DNA of 64,000 nucleotides from Dyella_B humi (GTDB lineage Bacteria > Pseudomonadota > Gammaproteobacteria > Xanthomonadales > Rhodanobacteraceae): contig NZ_JADIKI010000022.1 of assembly GCF_044904605.1 (NCBI RefSeq), positions 434,001-498,000 of the forward strand, written 5' to 3'. A program made the position numbers and the translations under genes. Below the pieces are notes generated by a model that saw only the letters and a list, made by a program, of their open reading frames with translations, was not told the DNA's origin and searched no databases. This document shows positions 40,035-49,293 of this stretch, one piece after another (the stretch's first letter is position 1; each line of letters starts with the position of its first letter).

Positions 40035-40475
40035 TTACGGCTGCACCTTCGCCAACTTGCCCTTCATGATCACGCCGGACATCAGAAAGCCCACGTGACA
40101 TTCGTATTTCTCACCGTCGCGGTATTCATCACCATAGTCGCTGACGACATCGACCACCGCATTGGCGCCGGCCTGCTTTGCCGCATCCTGCAGGGCGATC
40201 AGCGCCGATTGCAGCGCCCAGTCGCAGGTGGGTTGGTCGGCCTTGCCGAAGGCGTTGGTCTTGCGATTGACGCTAACGTCATCCTTCACCACCGTCACCT
40301 GGCCTTGTGGATCGCTGCCGTGAAGATAGAACTTCACCGTGCCGTCCAGCTTGCCGGATTTCGTCGCCTCCGCCACGGCATTGGCGAACGGGTAATGCTT
40401 GATCTGGTCCTTGGCTGACGCAAAACCAGGAGTCGCCAGCGACAATGCGATCACAACGAATGTGCTTGCTTTCAT
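40035..40475 (-). CDS. Small secreted protein of the family often mislabelled excinuclease
   Basis: 146 residues from MKASTFVVIALSLATPGFASA, a signal peptide. The mature part of about 125 residues has two Cys (PTCDWAL, KYECHVG) and a C-terminal ANAVVDVVSDYGDEYRDGEKYECHVGFLMSGVIMKGKLAKV. A YbjQ-like NAVV core can be suspected. Database relatives are often annotated as an excinuclease subunit, which is implausible for an exported 15-kDa protein. Function unknown. Confidence 0.8.
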   Translation of the reverse strand: MKASTFVVIALSLATPGFASAKDQIKHYPFANAVAEATKSGKLDGTVKFYLHGSDPQGQVTVVKDDVSVNRKTNAFGKADQPTCDWALQSALIALQDAAKQAGANAVVDVVSDYGDEYRDGEKYECHVGFLMSGVIMKGKLAKVQP

Positions 40476-40518
40476 ATCTCCATCCCCTTGTTTGACGATT
40501 TGCCAGAACTTGCTTTCC

Positions 40519-41247
40519 TCAGCACAGCCCGCCATTCACCGCGAGCACCTGTCGCGTGATATAGCCCGCTTCCGCGCTCATCAGAAACTGCACCGCTGCG
40601 GCTACCTCATCCGCGGTACCGGCGCGCTGCATCGGGATCATCTTGAGTATCTCTTCCAACGGCACGTTGTCGCCGGTCATATCCGTATCGATCAAGCCAG
40701 GCGCCACGCAGTTGACGGTGATCTTGCGCTTGGCCAACTCCACCGCAAGCGCCTTGGCCGCGCCGATCACGCCGGCCTTGGACGCACTGTAGTTCACCTG
40801 CCCGCGATTGCCGATCAAGCCGGAGACGGAGGTGATGCACACGATGCGCCCGGGTTGGCGGCGGCGGATCATCGGCATGATGATGGGATGCAACACGTTG
40901 TAGAAACCATCCAGGTTCGTACGCAATACCTGGTCCCAGTCGTCGTCAGTAAGTGCGGGAAAGGCGCCGTCGCGCGTGAGGCCCGCGTTGCAAACCACGC
41001 CGTAGTAAGCGCCATGCGTTTCCACATCGGCTTCGAGTGCGGAAAGGCAAGCGGCACGTTCGGCTATGTCGAATTGCAGAATGCGCGCGCTGCGACCAAG
41101 CGTCTGGATCTCGACTCGAACCTGTTCGGCGTCCTCGCGACGGCTGCGGCAATGCAGGACGATATCGTAGCCGGCTTGCGCCAGTCGCAAGGCGATCGCG
41201 CGGCCGATACCGCGGCTGGAACCCGTGACCAGAACCGTTTCAGCCAT
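40519..41247 (-). CDS. APE 3-ketoacyl-ACP reductase (FabG-like)
   Basis: 242 residues, SDR with VTGSSRGIGRAIAL, NAGLTRDG, Ser in ITSVSGLIGNRG and the NYSASKAG pair. This is the ketoreductase of the polyene synthase (ApeQ role). It is the last gene of the cluster and overlaps the dehydratase gene by 8 nt. Confidence 0.9.
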   Translation of the reverse strand: MAETVLVTGSSRGIGRAIALRLAQAGYDIVLHCRSRREDAEQVRVEIQTLGRSARILQFDIAERAACLSALEADVETHGAYYGVVCNAGLTRDGAFPALTDDDWDQVLRTNLDGFYNVLHPIIMPMIRRRQPGRIVCITSVSGLIGNRGQVNYSASKAGVIGAAKALAVELAKRKITVNCVAPGLIDTDMTGDNVPLEEILKMIPMQRAGTADEVAAAVQFLMSAEAGYITRQVLAVNGGLC

Positions 41248-41707
41248 GCGGCGTCTCCTTGGATTCGTGCTTGAAAAATGCGTCCGCGTCAGGCGGGCTG
41301 TACACGTTCAAGCGCGCTTCGGCATGAATGCCCGGCGCTTCAATACGGCAATGGAACACGCCCATACCTTGTTCGTCGTGAAACGAACGTGCCGCTTCAA
41401 TGTGCAAACGCGTGCCGGCAGGGAATGTGTCGACATTGCATGCGTAGTGCCGCGTGCCCAACAGAAAGCCCAATTGCACCGGCCGTTGTTCGGCACGCGC
41501 GCAGCAGCCCGCCCAGGCGGCGATCGCCTGCGCCATCAGCTCCACGCCCACCCACGAAGGCAAGCTGCCGTCGGCTTCCATGAACATGTCGCCGTGTCGG
41601 ATGGTTCGCGTGCAAACGATGCGTTCGCTTTCCACCTGCTCGATGTCGTCGAGCAGGATCATCTCGTCCGCATGCGGCACCACGTCGGTGATCGGCCAGG
41701 GCGTCAT
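41240..41707 (-). CDS. APE hotdog-fold 3-hydroxyacyl-ACP dehydratase
   Basis: 155 residues. ITDVVPHADEMILLDDI near the N-terminus carries the catalytic His, and VGVELMAQAIAAWAG is the central hotdog helix with Glu. Matches the ApeP-type dehydratase that, with the ketoreductase, gives the conjugated double bonds. Overlaps the upstream ketosynthase gene by 4 nt (ATGA). Confidence 0.88.
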   Translation of the reverse strand: MTPWPITDVVPHADEMILLDDIEQVESERIVCTRTIRHGDMFMEADGSLPSWVGVELMAQAIAAWAGCCARAEQRPVQLGFLLGTRHYACNVDTFPAGTRLHIEAARSFHDEQGMGVFHCRIEAPGIHAEARLNVYSPPDADAFFKHESKETPHG

Positions 41708-42891
41708 GCAGGGTCTCCGAGGATCAACGATGCATTGTTGCCGCCGAAGGCGAAGGAGTTACTCATTACGTAGCGCCGGCCACCCGTTGGTAGATGGCTG
41801 CCGACATGGGTGAAGTTCAAGGCAGGCAGCGCAGGATCGGCTTTGCCATCCCACACGTGTGGTGGCAGGCGCCGTTCGGCGCGTTCATCGGTCAAACTCA
41901 GCCAACAGAATGCCGCTTCCAACGCACCAGCCGCAGCAAGCGTGTGACCGGTAAGCGACTTGGTGGACGAACAGGGCACATCGCTGCCGAACATGGCGGC
42001 CACCGCCTGGCTTTCCATGCTGTCGTTATGTTCAGTGGCGGTACCGTGCAGATTGATGTAGTCGATCTGTGCGGCGTCCAGGTTGGCGTGCAGCAGCGCA
42101 TCGTGCATCGCTTTGCGCGCGCCGGTTCCTTGTGGATCGGGCGAGGACATGTGATACGCATCCGAACTTGCACCGCCAGCGAGCAGTTGCACCGGGCCAG
42201 GCTCTCGCGTCATCAGGAACAGCGCCGCCGCCTCGCCGATGTTGATGCCGCGACGATGTTTCGAAAAAGGATCGCAACGCTGCAGGTCGACTGCTTCCAG
42301 CGCGTGAAAGCCGTTGATCGCCAGCCGGCACAGCGTATCCACGCCTCCACACAGCACGGCGTCGCACAGGCCAAGGCGCAGCAGGCGTTGGGCGCTCAGT
42401 AGTGCGCGTGCTCCCGACGTGCACGCCGTGGAAATGCCGTAGCAGGGACCGGAGAGTGCCAGCCATTCGGCGAGGAATTCGGCTGGCGCGCCGAGTTCCT
42501 GGTGCGAGTAGCGATAGTCGGCAGGCCACACGCCGTCGCGCCGATACGCACCGACGCCGTGCGTAGCTTCCTCGATGCCGGTGGTGCTGGTGCCGAGGAT
42601 GACGCCGATGCGTTCGTGTCCATATCGTACGATGGCAGCACGGATGTTCGCTTCGATTTCCTGCGCCGCTGCAAACAGCAGGCGATTGTTGCGGTTATCG
42701 CGGTTGCTCAACGCGTCGGGTACAGGTGGCAGCTCCGAGCGCACGCCGCCTAGCGGTGGTTCGTGATTCGGAATCCAGCCTTGCTCAGAACGGATGCCGC
42801 TGTCGTCGCCTGCGAACAGTGCCTCGGCCACGGCGGCTTTGCCGGTACCGAGGTTGCAGATGATGCCTAGGGCGGTGAGATACGTATTCAT
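41704..42891 (-). CDS. APE beta-ketoacyl-ACP synthase 1
   Basis: 395 residues from MNTYLTALGIICN; the longer frame enters a repeat. Catalytic Cys in STACTSGAR, His in HGTATEHND and in SLTGHTLAAAGALEA, so active. The short N-terminus and overall pattern match the ApeR-type ketosynthase of aryl polyene clusters. Separated from the methyltransferase gene by a palindrome pair. Confidence 0.88.
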   Translation of the reverse strand: MNTYLTALGIICNLGTGKAAVAEALFAGDDSGIRSEQGWIPNHEPPLGGVRSELPPVPDALSNRDNRNNRLLFAAAQEIEANIRAAIVRYGHERIGVILGTSTTGIEEATHGVGAYRRDGVWPADYRYSHQELGAPAEFLAEWLALSGPCYGISTACTSGARALLSAQRLLRLGLCDAVLCGGVDTLCRLAINGFHALEAVDLQRCDPFSKHRRGINIGEAAALFLMTREPGPVQLLAGGASSDAYHMSSPDPQGTGARKAMHDALLHANLDAAQIDYINLHGTATEHNDSMESQAVAAMFGSDVPCSSTKSLTGHTLAAAGALEAAFCWLSLTDERAERRLPPHVWDGKADPALPALNFTHVGSHLPTGGRRYVMSNSFAFGGNNASLILGDPA

Positions 42892-42913
42892 GCGAGTTGC
42901 ATAGGTGCGATAG

Positions 42914-43047
42914 CCCCTCTCCCTCCGGGAGAGGGATTGGGGTGAGGGTACGACCGAAGCGTGTTGCACCAGTCTTGCGCAAGTCTTTGCCCTTGGGCTC
43001 TGACCGAACCCTCACCCCCGACCCCTCTCCCGAGGGGAGAGGGGAGA
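42914..43047. repeat. Inverted pair of CCCTCTCC-type palindromes
   Basis: CCCCTCTCCCTCCGGGAGAGGG at 42914 and its inverse (CCCTCACCCCCGACCCCTCTCCC...) ending at 43047, about 60 nt apart. Same arrangement as 6203-6339. It splits the polyene cluster between methyltransferase and ketosynthase. Confidence 0.85.
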
Positions 43048-43069
43048 ATGCTAAGCGCGCTCACGTGGC

Positions 43070-43786
43070 TCATGAGACAGGTTTCCTCGCCGCCACATTC
43101 ACCAATGTCTCCTCCCGCTGCCCCGGCGGCGGTGGCGCTTTCAAACCCCAACGTTCCAGTAATCCAAAATCTTTGGAGCGACTCCACCACAGGTAAGGAA
43201 ACGAAACATTCTTCGCCTCGAATTCGAACCCCTGCCAGCGCAGCATCTCCAAATATTCCTCCGCGCTCTTCTGCACTTCCATCGGATGCCGAAAGAACCA
43301 GCGGATCACCCAGGTATCGATGTACGCCTTGGTGGATTCGGCAAACAGCAGCAACCCGCCGGGTTTCAGTACGCGCCAGAATTCGGCGAGCGCACGTTCC
43401 TGTTCCACCAGGTGATGAAAGGTCTGGTGACAGAACACGATGTCGACGCTGCTGTCCGGCAACGATATCTGCGCACAATCGGCACTATGCAATTCCACCG
43501 CCATGCTTTCGCGCTCGGCCTCGGCCTGGGCAAGCGAAAGGCTGTGCGGATCGGCATCCAGCCCGAGCAGGCGCGCGGGTTGAAAGGCATCCCGCAACAG
43601 GGGGAACGATTTACCCTGGCCGCAGCCCACGTCCAGCAACGCGCCGCCTTGCGGCAGCGGTTCGCCGATCAGGCGTTTCAGATCGTTGATTGCCACACGC
43701 AGCACGTGATGTTGCCAAGTGTGCGTGCGCAGGAAATGAAAACCGATGCGTGTTTCTTCGACGTAGGTGGGGCTGGCGTAATTCAT
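43070..43786 (-). CDS. SAM-dependent methyltransferase (APE)
   Basis: 238 residues from MNYASPTYVEE, ATG overlapping the thioesterase stop. Class I fold: LLDVGCGQGKS (motif I), LLGLDADPHSL, VFCHQTFHHLV and LKPGGLLLFAES. Aryl polyene clusters commonly include a methyltransferase acting on the aryl head group or the ester; the acceptor cannot be told from sequence. Confidence 0.85.
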   Translation of the reverse strand: MNYASPTYVEETRIGFHFLRTHTWQHHVLRVAINDLKRLIGEPLPQGGALLDVGCGQGKSFPLLRDAFQPARLLGLDADPHSLSLAQAEAERESMAVELHSADCAQISLPDSSVDIVFCHQTFHHLVEQERALAEFWRVLKPGGLLLFAESTKAYIDTWVIRWFFRHPMEVQKSAEEYLEMLRWQGFEFEAKNVSFPYLWWSRSKDFGLLERWGLKAPPPPGQREETLVNVAARKPVS

Positions 43787-44241
43787 GGGGAGCCGGAAGA
43801 AGAATGTTGGGGAACGCCACGCAGCCGCTGTTCGACCGCATCGATGAAAATCTTGGGGGATTCCAGCTGCATTTCGCCGCTGGCGATGTGTACCGCCACT
43901 TGCACGCTGCTGGCGCGCGTGATGCGCTGGCCGCTGGCGGCATCTCGAATCAGGTAGTGAATCAGCAGACGGTTCTGCCACTCGACCAGGTCGGCGCGCA
44001 CGATGAGCTGTTGGCCAAAGCACGCCGCCTGCACGTAGCGTAATTGCAGGTCGATCACCGGCCACGCATAGCCGGATTCCTTCATCTGCACGTAATTGTG
44101 GCCGATGTCGTCGAGCAGGGCGCAGCGTGCCACTTCGAGGTATTTCACGTAATGCCCGTGCCAGACCACGTCCATGGAATCGACGTCGTAGAACGGCACC
44201 GTGATCACTACGTCTTTATGCAGAACGCCGCTAGTTCGCAT
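43783..44241 (-). CDS. Hotdog-fold acyl thioesterase (APE)
   Basis: 152 residues. VPFYDVDSMDVVWHGHYVKYLEVAR is the 4-hydroxybenzoyl-CoA-thioesterase-like active-site segment (Asp and His). In APE clusters such a thioesterase (ApeK role) is thought to release or edit stalled acyl chains. Overlaps its neighbours by 4 and 11 nt. Confidence 0.87.
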   Translation of the reverse strand: MRTSGVLHKDVVITVPFYDVDSMDVVWHGHYVKYLEVARCALLDDIGHNYVQMKESGYAWPVIDLQLRYVQAACFGQQLIVRADLVEWQNRLLIHYLIRDAASGQRITRASSVQVAVHIASGEMQLESPKIFIDAVEQRLRGVPQHSSSGSP

Positions 44242-45211
44242 CGGCGGTCTCCTGGTCGGAAGGCAGCTCGGCCAACTGCCAATAAGCGTAGAAGTTGAAC
44301 CATTGCTGGGGCGCGATCAAGCATTGTCCGGCCAGATGATCGGCGTAGCGCTGAACCCAGTCCTGAATGGTTTGATCGCGCCGGCCGCGTTCCCACTGCG
44401 CGCCGTCGAGGAAGGCGTCGAGGTAGATACGGTAGCGGCCATCCACTTTCAGGCAGCACAGAAGATTTACCGGGCAGCGCAGCAAGCCGGCCATCAGCCA
44501 TGGGCCCTGCGGGAAGGCGGCCGCATGGCCGAGAAAATTCACCGGCACGCGCCGCCCGTCATTCAGTGGTACACGATCGCCGGCGATTGCCAGCCATTCG
44601 CCGCGTTCCAGGCGTTGCGACAGATCCATCATCATGGCGGTATCCAGTTCACTCACCTGGATCAGCCGCATGCTGCGATCGCCCGCCTCACCCAGCAGGC
44701 GATTGAATTGCGCGACGTGGCGGTTGTGCACCAGCACGTTGAGCGGCACCTGTTCGCTCAGCTCGGCCATGGCGCGGCACACATCGGGATTACCCAGGTG
44801 CGTCACCACCAGCATCTCGCCGCGCCCGTCGTGCCGGCTGCGCAGCAGGCGCGCACGCACGCCGGAAGGATCGATCAATTGCACCTGCTCGAACCGCAGC
44901 CGACCGCGCCACACGTCGAGCCTATCGAGCAGATTGTCGGCAAAGGCGATGAACTGCCCGAACACGCGCCGCCATGTCGGGCGCAAGGAAGCATTGCCGC
45001 TCCACTCGGCCAGATAGGTTTGATACTGCCGGATATTGCGTCGCGCGCTGCGCGCGGAGGCAAAGAAATACAACACGATCAGATACAACACGGGAGCCAA
45101 CAAGCGGCGCCCGAACACACGCACGCTGAAGGCCGTCAGCCACATCAGGAAAAAGCTGCCGCGTTCCTTATAGGCGGACCAGTGACGTTCCTGCACCAAC
45201 TGCTCACTCAT
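44231..45211 (-). CDS. LpxL/HtrB-like acyltransferase (APE)
   Basis: 326 residues from MSEQLVQERHWS, ATG overlapping the dehydratase stop; a start 15 nt earlier is possible. One N-terminal membrane helix (VLYLIVLYFFAS) and a lysophospholipid/lipid A acyltransferase core with THLGNPDV (H(X4)D variant) and LAIAGDRVPL. Probably attaches the polyene acyl chain to a membrane glycolipid or a similar acceptor. Confidence 0.85.
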   Translation of the reverse strand: MSEQLVQERHWSAYKERGSFFLMWLTAFSVRVFGRRLLAPVLYLIVLYFFASARSARRNIRQYQTYLAEWSGNASLRPTWRRVFGQFIAFADNLLDRLDVWRGRLRFEQVQLIDPSGVRARLLRSRHDGRGEMLVVTHLGNPDVCRAMAELSEQVPLNVLVHNRHVAQFNRLLGEAGDRSMRLIQVSELDTAMMMDLSQRLERGEWLAIAGDRVPLNDGRRVPVNFLGHAAAFPQGPWLMAGLLRCPVNLLCCLKVDGRYRIYLDAFLDGAQWERGRRDQTIQDWVQRYADHLAGQCLIAPQQWFNFYAYWQLAELPSDQETADAN

Positions 45212-45564
45212 GTTTCGGCGCTCCATGCCAGACGCCCTGAAGAATAAGCCGTCTCGCCGTTGCGATAGGCGAAATGCAGCTTATTGCGTACTTTGTCGTG
45301 GCGAAGCACCAGTTCCACGTGATCACCCGGGCGCAGCAGTCGCTGGAATTTCAGCGCTTCCATCACTCGGCAGCGCGGCGGTGTGCCCAAGCGCTTTGCG
45401 GCCAATGCAAGCGCCCATGCAACCTGCACCACACCCGGCAGCACGGGCGCTTCCGGAAAATGACCAGGGAAATAGATCAGATCAGGTGGCACGTACAGTT
45501 CCAGCGTCCACACGCCATCGTGCTCGCGTTCGCCCAGCAGCACCGGATCACGAGCCGCGCTCAC
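45208..45564 (-). CDS. FabZ/ApeI-like hotdog dehydratase
   Basis: 118 residues from a GTG overlapping the upstream stop (GTGA). DLIYFPGHFPEAPVLPGVVQVAWALALA matches FabA/FabZ-type dehydratases (GHFPxxPVxPGV with catalytic His). The second dehydratase of the cluster; APE systems use two hotdog proteins that act together. The open frame extends upstream but those codons belong to the membrane protein gene in another frame. Confidence 0.85.
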   Translation of the reverse strand: MSAARDPVLLGEREHDGVWTLELYVPPDLIYFPGHFPEAPVLPGVVQVAWALALAAKRLGTPPRCRVMEALKFQRLLRPGDHVELVLRHDKVRNKLHFAYRNGETAYSSGRLAWSAET

Positions 45565-46106
45565 GCTGCACCTCGCAAGCGTCGGCGCAGCAGCCATTCG
45601 CCGACGAACAAGGTGCCCATGATGAAGTACACCAGCAGGCCGTTGTAAAGCGTCCACCAGGCCAGCGGTGCCCACAGCGTCAATGCGGCCGACACCACGC
45701 CATTGAAGACGAAGAATCCCACCCATACCCAGGTGACTTTGCGCGTATAGGGAATCGCCTCGGGCGGCAAGTCCGGCTCACGCACACGCGCGATGCGTTC
45801 CACGATCGGCGGCCCGAACTTCAGGCTTAGGCCGAACGCGCAGAGCAGCAACGCGCTAATCAACGTGGGATACCAGCGCAGCAGCGTCGCCTCGCCGCTC
45901 AAGGCGAGCAACGCGCAGTAGGCCAGGGCGGCCGTCAGCATCCAGCGTCCGCCCGGTTGCTTCAGCAGGCTGGGCGCGCGGATCAGCCAGATCGCGCCGA
46001 GCACCAGCGCAAACATCGGCGGGGGCACGCGATCCATGCCGAAATACACCACGAAGGGATAAAGCACACCCGCCAGTGGTAGCAGGATGGAGGTCAGCTT
46101 GCGCAT
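45561..46106 (-). CDS. COG4648-type membrane protein (APE)
   Basis: 181 residues with about six membrane helices (LLPLAGVLYPFVVYFGM; FALVLGAIWLIRAP; LTAALAYCALLALSG; YPTLISALLLCAFGLSL; WVWVGFFVFNGVVSAAL; YNGLLVYFIMGTLFVGEWLL). Matches the uncharacterised COG4648 family that occurs in aryl polyene clusters. Overlaps the acyl carrier gene by 13 nt. Biochemical role unknown. Confidence 0.82.
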   Translation of the reverse strand: MRKLTSILLPLAGVLYPFVVYFGMDRVPPPMFALVLGAIWLIRAPSLLKQPGGRWMLTAALAYCALLALSGEATLLRWYPTLISALLLCAFGLSLKFGPPIVERIARVREPDLPPEAIPYTRKVTWVWVGFFVFNGVVSAALTLWAPLAWWTLYNGLLVYFIMGTLFVGEWLLRRRLRGAA

Positions 46107-46363
46107 GCGTCCTGCTGTGCCTGCACGAAGGCGGCGAGCGTGGCGACTGTGGTGAAGTGCTGGCGCGCATCCTTCGAATCGGAAGCGATGCGGATGTCGT
46201 AGCGCTTCTGCAACGCCAGCGCCAGTTCCAGCGCATCCACCGAATCCAGGCCGAGGCCTTCGCCGAACAGCGATAGATCCGGCGGAATATCGTTCACGGT
46301 CACATCCTCCAGGTTGAGGGTGTCGATGATCAGTTGCGCAATGTCCTGTTGCAGGGCGTTCAT
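46094..46363 (-). CDS. Acyl carrier protein 1 (APE)
   Basis: 89 residues from MNALQQDIAQL with AAAGGAGCTTTC as ribosome binding site. Phosphopantetheine Ser in LGLDSVDALELALAL. Acidic four-helix carrier. Overlaps the acyltransferase stop (ATGA). One of two ACPs in the cluster. Confidence 0.9.
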   Translation of the reverse strand: MNALQQDIAQLIIDTLNLEDVTVNDIPPDLSLFGEGLGLDSVDALELALALQKRYDIRIASDSKDARQHFTTVATLAAFVQAQQDACAS

Positions 46364-47165
46364 GGCGAAAGCTCCTTTAGAAAAAGGGAATGCAGGTGCT
46401 GGTTGAGTCGTCGCGAGGCTATCGGCAGCGGAGCGGCTGCATTGAAGGTCTCCGGCGAAATATCCTGGCCTACGCGCAGCGTCACGCGCACGCGCCGTTC
46501 CGGGATGCGATACCACGGCTCGGCCTTGGTCAGCGTGGTCGGTTCAACGGTGATGAACACCGGCGTGATGACACGCGCACCGCGCAGCGCAATGGCGGCA
46601 GCGCCACGATGAAACACCGGCGCGCGGTTCGGCATGGTGCGCGTGCCTTCCGGAAAGACGATCAGCGTCTGTCCTTCGCGCAATGCGTCAGCGGCCTGCT
46701 CAAGCATGTCTGGGCTGCCGTTGTTGCTGATGTATTGCGCGCGGCATACCGGCCCGCGCGTAAAAGGGTTCCGCCACAGGCTTTGCTTGACGATGCAATT
46801 AGCGTCGCGAATGTGCGCGATCAGAAACACCACGTCGATCAGCGAAGGGTGGTTGGCGATGATCATTTGCCCCGGTCGCCCGAGGTGTTCGGTGCCCTGG
46901 AAGTCGTACTCCAGCACCGCGCTGCGATACATGAATTGCACGTGCAGGTAGAAGGCATTGCTGATGGCCATGCGCGCGCGTCGCCGGCGCGTTATCGCGT
47001 CGCCCGGCAGCAAGCCGAGCAGCGGCAGCACGACCAACCGCAGCGCCAACCCACCCACACCGAACAGCAGAAAACTCGCGCCGGTGGCTAGCAGCCGCCA
47101 GAGATAGTTGCCGGCGCTTGAGCGCCTTACGGGATGCGCTGCCAGATCCATCGCCGTGTCTTCCA
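46360..47165 (-). CDS. Lysophospholipid acyltransferase family protein (APE)
   Basis: 267 residues from MEDTAMDLAAH; a later ATG (47150) is equally possible. PlsC-like: N-terminal membrane helix, IIANHPSLIDVVFL (H(X4)D), VFPEGTRT and APVFHRGAAAIAL. Likely uses the polyene-ACP or a fatty acyl-ACP as donor for the lipid anchor. Overlaps the chain-length factor gene by about 39 nt. Confidence 0.85.
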
Positions 47166-47870
47166 TACATGCTCGAGTGTGCTGTCCCCTGTATGCAGCG
47201 CACGCACGAAATCCAGGGCGTGCGGCCATGCACCGGCAGTGGACGTTCCCCGATTCGGTTCCAGGTGCAGCTGCCAGCGTTCGCCGACCGGCGCAGCATC
47301 CGATTCGATTCCCCCAACCCTCAGCGCTACAGCGTACGAAAATGGTACGTCGTCGATCCAGCCATCATAGGCGGGAGGAGGGCGTTCCTCAGCGATCACC
47401 ACCAGCACGGACGTCGCGCCATCGCCGAGCAATGTCGCCGCCTCCAGCATGGCGTGCTCGAACGTATCCGCTTCGCCCGCAATGGCCACCGATTCGCCAC
47501 GCTGCTCGCGCAGGATCGACCATTGGCCGGCGATGGCATTGTGTACGGAAAGCCCGAACTGAGTCGGCGAAAGTGGCTGCCCATCGGCCACTTCACCCAG
47601 CAGCGCGAACGTGCGCGGCGTTTCGCCGTGGCGTGAGGCGAACACGAACGGTAGTTGTTCGTTGTCGCCGCATAATGGCCAGGCGACATGCATGGTCATG
47701 CGTGCCAGGCGGCTGAGGCGGCGGCGTTGCATGGCTGGTAGGAAGTCACAGCTAGGCTGTTCGTTGTTGTCGGGCAGGCGAGTGGGGTGGTGAGCCCATG
47801 TTTGCCAGGCTTCATGGGTGTCGAGGCCAGGAGCCCAGGCGCGAAGCTGCTCGATGCGAAAATCCATCAT
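47127..47870 (-). CDS. Half-size ketosynthase-like chain-length factor
   Basis: 247 residues, only the N-terminal half of a ketosynthase (Ketoacyl-synt_2 type). FVFASRHGETPRTFALLGEVADGQPLSPTQFGLSVHNAIAGQWSI resembles the KS region, but no catalytic Cys is at the expected place; instead SVHNA is seen. APE clusters use such a protein as partner (chain-length factor) of the active ketosynthase. Full length for this family, not a truncation. Confidence 0.85.
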   Translation of the reverse strand: MMDFRIEQLRAWAPGLDTHEAWQTWAHHPTRLPDNNEQPSCDFLPAMQRRRLSRLARMTMHVAWPLCGDNEQLPFVFASRHGETPRTFALLGEVADGQPLSPTQFGLSVHNAIAGQWSILREQRGESVAIAGEADTFEHAMLEAATLLGDGATSVLVVIAEERPPPAYDGWIDDVPFSYAVALRVGGIESDAAPVGERWQLHLEPNRGTSTAGAWPHALDFVRALHTGDSTLEHVWKTRRWIWQRIP

Positions 47871-47926
47871 GCGATGATTCTCGCGACGTTGCGCACTTTC
47901 CCCAGCACACCCGAATGCGAGGAGCG

Positions 47927-48037
47927 GCTCCCTCCCTTGCTTGCAGGGGAGGGTTGGGGTGGGGTGAGTACTTGCCGGAAGCTTTCCCGCAAGGGTTCAC
48001 CCCCTCCCAACCTCCCCCTGCAAGCAGGGGGAGGGGC
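47927..48037. repeat. 111-bp palindromic repeat, copy A
   Basis: GCTCCCTCCC... to ...GGGGGAGGGGC, outer arms inverted (CTCCCTCC / GGGGGAGG with CTTGCAGG / CCTGCAAG inside) and a short unpaired middle. It matches 52286-52396 at about 105 of 111 positions in the same orientation. Located between the ketosynthase gene end and the chain-length factor gene start. Confidence 0.92.
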
Positions 48038-48069
48038 GGATATCAGTAAGCTTGAACAACTGGCGCGCA

Positions 48070-49293
48070 TCAATCGCACGCCTTAAAGATCAACGACGTA
48101 TTGATCCCACCAAACGCGAAGTTGTTGTTCATCACATACTCCGCCCCCATCGCACGTCCCGCACCCACGATGTAATCCAACTCCGCGCACGCCGCATCGG
48201 GTTCGCTCAGATTGATCGTCGGCGCGAACCAGCTGTCGCGCATCATCTGCACCGCCCACCACGATTCCAGCGCGCCGCATGCACCTAGCGTGTGGCCTAC
48301 ATAACTCTTCATCGAGCTGACTGGCACGTGCTTGCCAAGCACTAGTGCAGTGGCATGGCTTTCGGCCACGTCGCCGCGATCGGTGGCGGTGCCGTGCGCA
48401 CTCACATAGCCGATCGCATTCGGCGAAAGTTGCGCATCCTGCAAGGCAAGCTGCATCGCCGTGGCCATGGTTTCGCTGGTGGGTTGGGTGATGTGATTGC
48501 CGTCAGAGTTGCAGCCAAAGCCCACGATTTCCGCATAGATGCGTGCGCCGCGTGCGCGGGCGTGTTCGTATTCCTCCAGCACCAACGTGGCTGCGCCTTC
48601 ACCCACCACCAGGCCATCGCGCGCGCGGTCGAACGGGCGCGGCGTAAGTGCAGCATCGTCATTGCGCGTGCTGGTGGCAAATAGCGTATCGAATACCGCC
48701 ACGCCGGGGCCGGAAAGTTCCTCGGCGCCACCGCATAGCATCAGTTTCTGCTTGCCATGCTGGATGGTTTCGTAGCCGTAACCGATCGCCTGGCTGCCGG
48801 AGGTGCACGCACTGGACGTAGGCAAGATGCGGCCCTTCAAGCCGAAGAACATGCCGATGTTCACTGCCGTGGTGTGCGCCATCATCTGCACATAGCTGGT
48901 GGCGGTCACGCCCTGCATGGAGCCGGTTTCCAGCATGCGGCCCATCACGCGCACCGGTTCCACGCTGCCGCCAGAAGAGCCGTAGGCCACGCCCATGCGT
49001 CCGTCGCCGATGCTGGTATCGTTCAGCAGACCGGCATCGCGCAATGCGCGTTCGCTGGCAGCCACGGCAAGTTGCGCCACGCGGCCCATCGAGCGCAGGT
49101 GTTTGCGTGGCCAGTCAGGAATTTGGAAATCGTCGACCGGACAACCCAGTCGGCTGTTCAAGGATTCAAAGAAATCCCACTCCGGCATGCGGCGTACTGC
49201 ATTGCGGCCCTGGCGAAGGCGCGGTTCGATCGCGGACCAGTCGTGTCCAAGCGGCGTGATGCCGCCCATGCCGGTGATGACGACGCGCTTCAT
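48070..49293 (-). CDS. APE beta-ketoacyl-ACP synthase 2 (FabF-like)
   Basis: 407 residues from MKRVVITGMGGITPLGHDW. Full catalytic set: Cys in SACTSGSQAIGYG, His in HGTATDRGDVAESHA and YVGHTLGACGALES. It is the likely elongating ketosynthase that pairs with the half-size chain-length factor. ATG overlaps the exporter stop. Confidence 0.92.
   Translation of the reverse strand: MKRVVITGMGGITPLGHDWSAIEPRLRQGRNAVRRMPEWDFFESLNSRLGCPVDDFQIPDWPRKHLRSMGRVAQLAVAASERALRDAGLLNDTSIGDGRMGVAYGSSGGSVEPVRVMGRMLETGSMQGVTATSYVQMMAHTTAVNIGMFFGLKGRILPTSSACTSGSQAIGYGYETIQHGKQKLMLCGGAEELSGPGVAVFDTLFATSTRNDDAALTPRPFDRARDGLVVGEGAATLVLEEYEHARARGARIYAEIVGFGCNSDGNHITQPTSETMATAMQLALQDAQLSPNAIGYVSAHGTATDRGDVAESHATALVLGKHVPVSSMKSYVGHTLGACGALESWWAVQMMRDSWFAPTINLSEPDAACAELDYIVGAGRAMGAEYVMNNNFAFGGINTSLIFKACD

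Noticed and set aside
40035..40475. Excinuclease ABC subunit
   Set aside because: Related proteins are labelled this way, but the product is exported, about 15 kDa, and has no ATPase or zinc-finger motif.
47127..47870. Frameshifted or truncated ketosynthase
   Set aside because: The 247-residue length is normal for the half-size chain-length factor of aryl polyene clusters, and no matching C-terminal half is present in another frame nearby.
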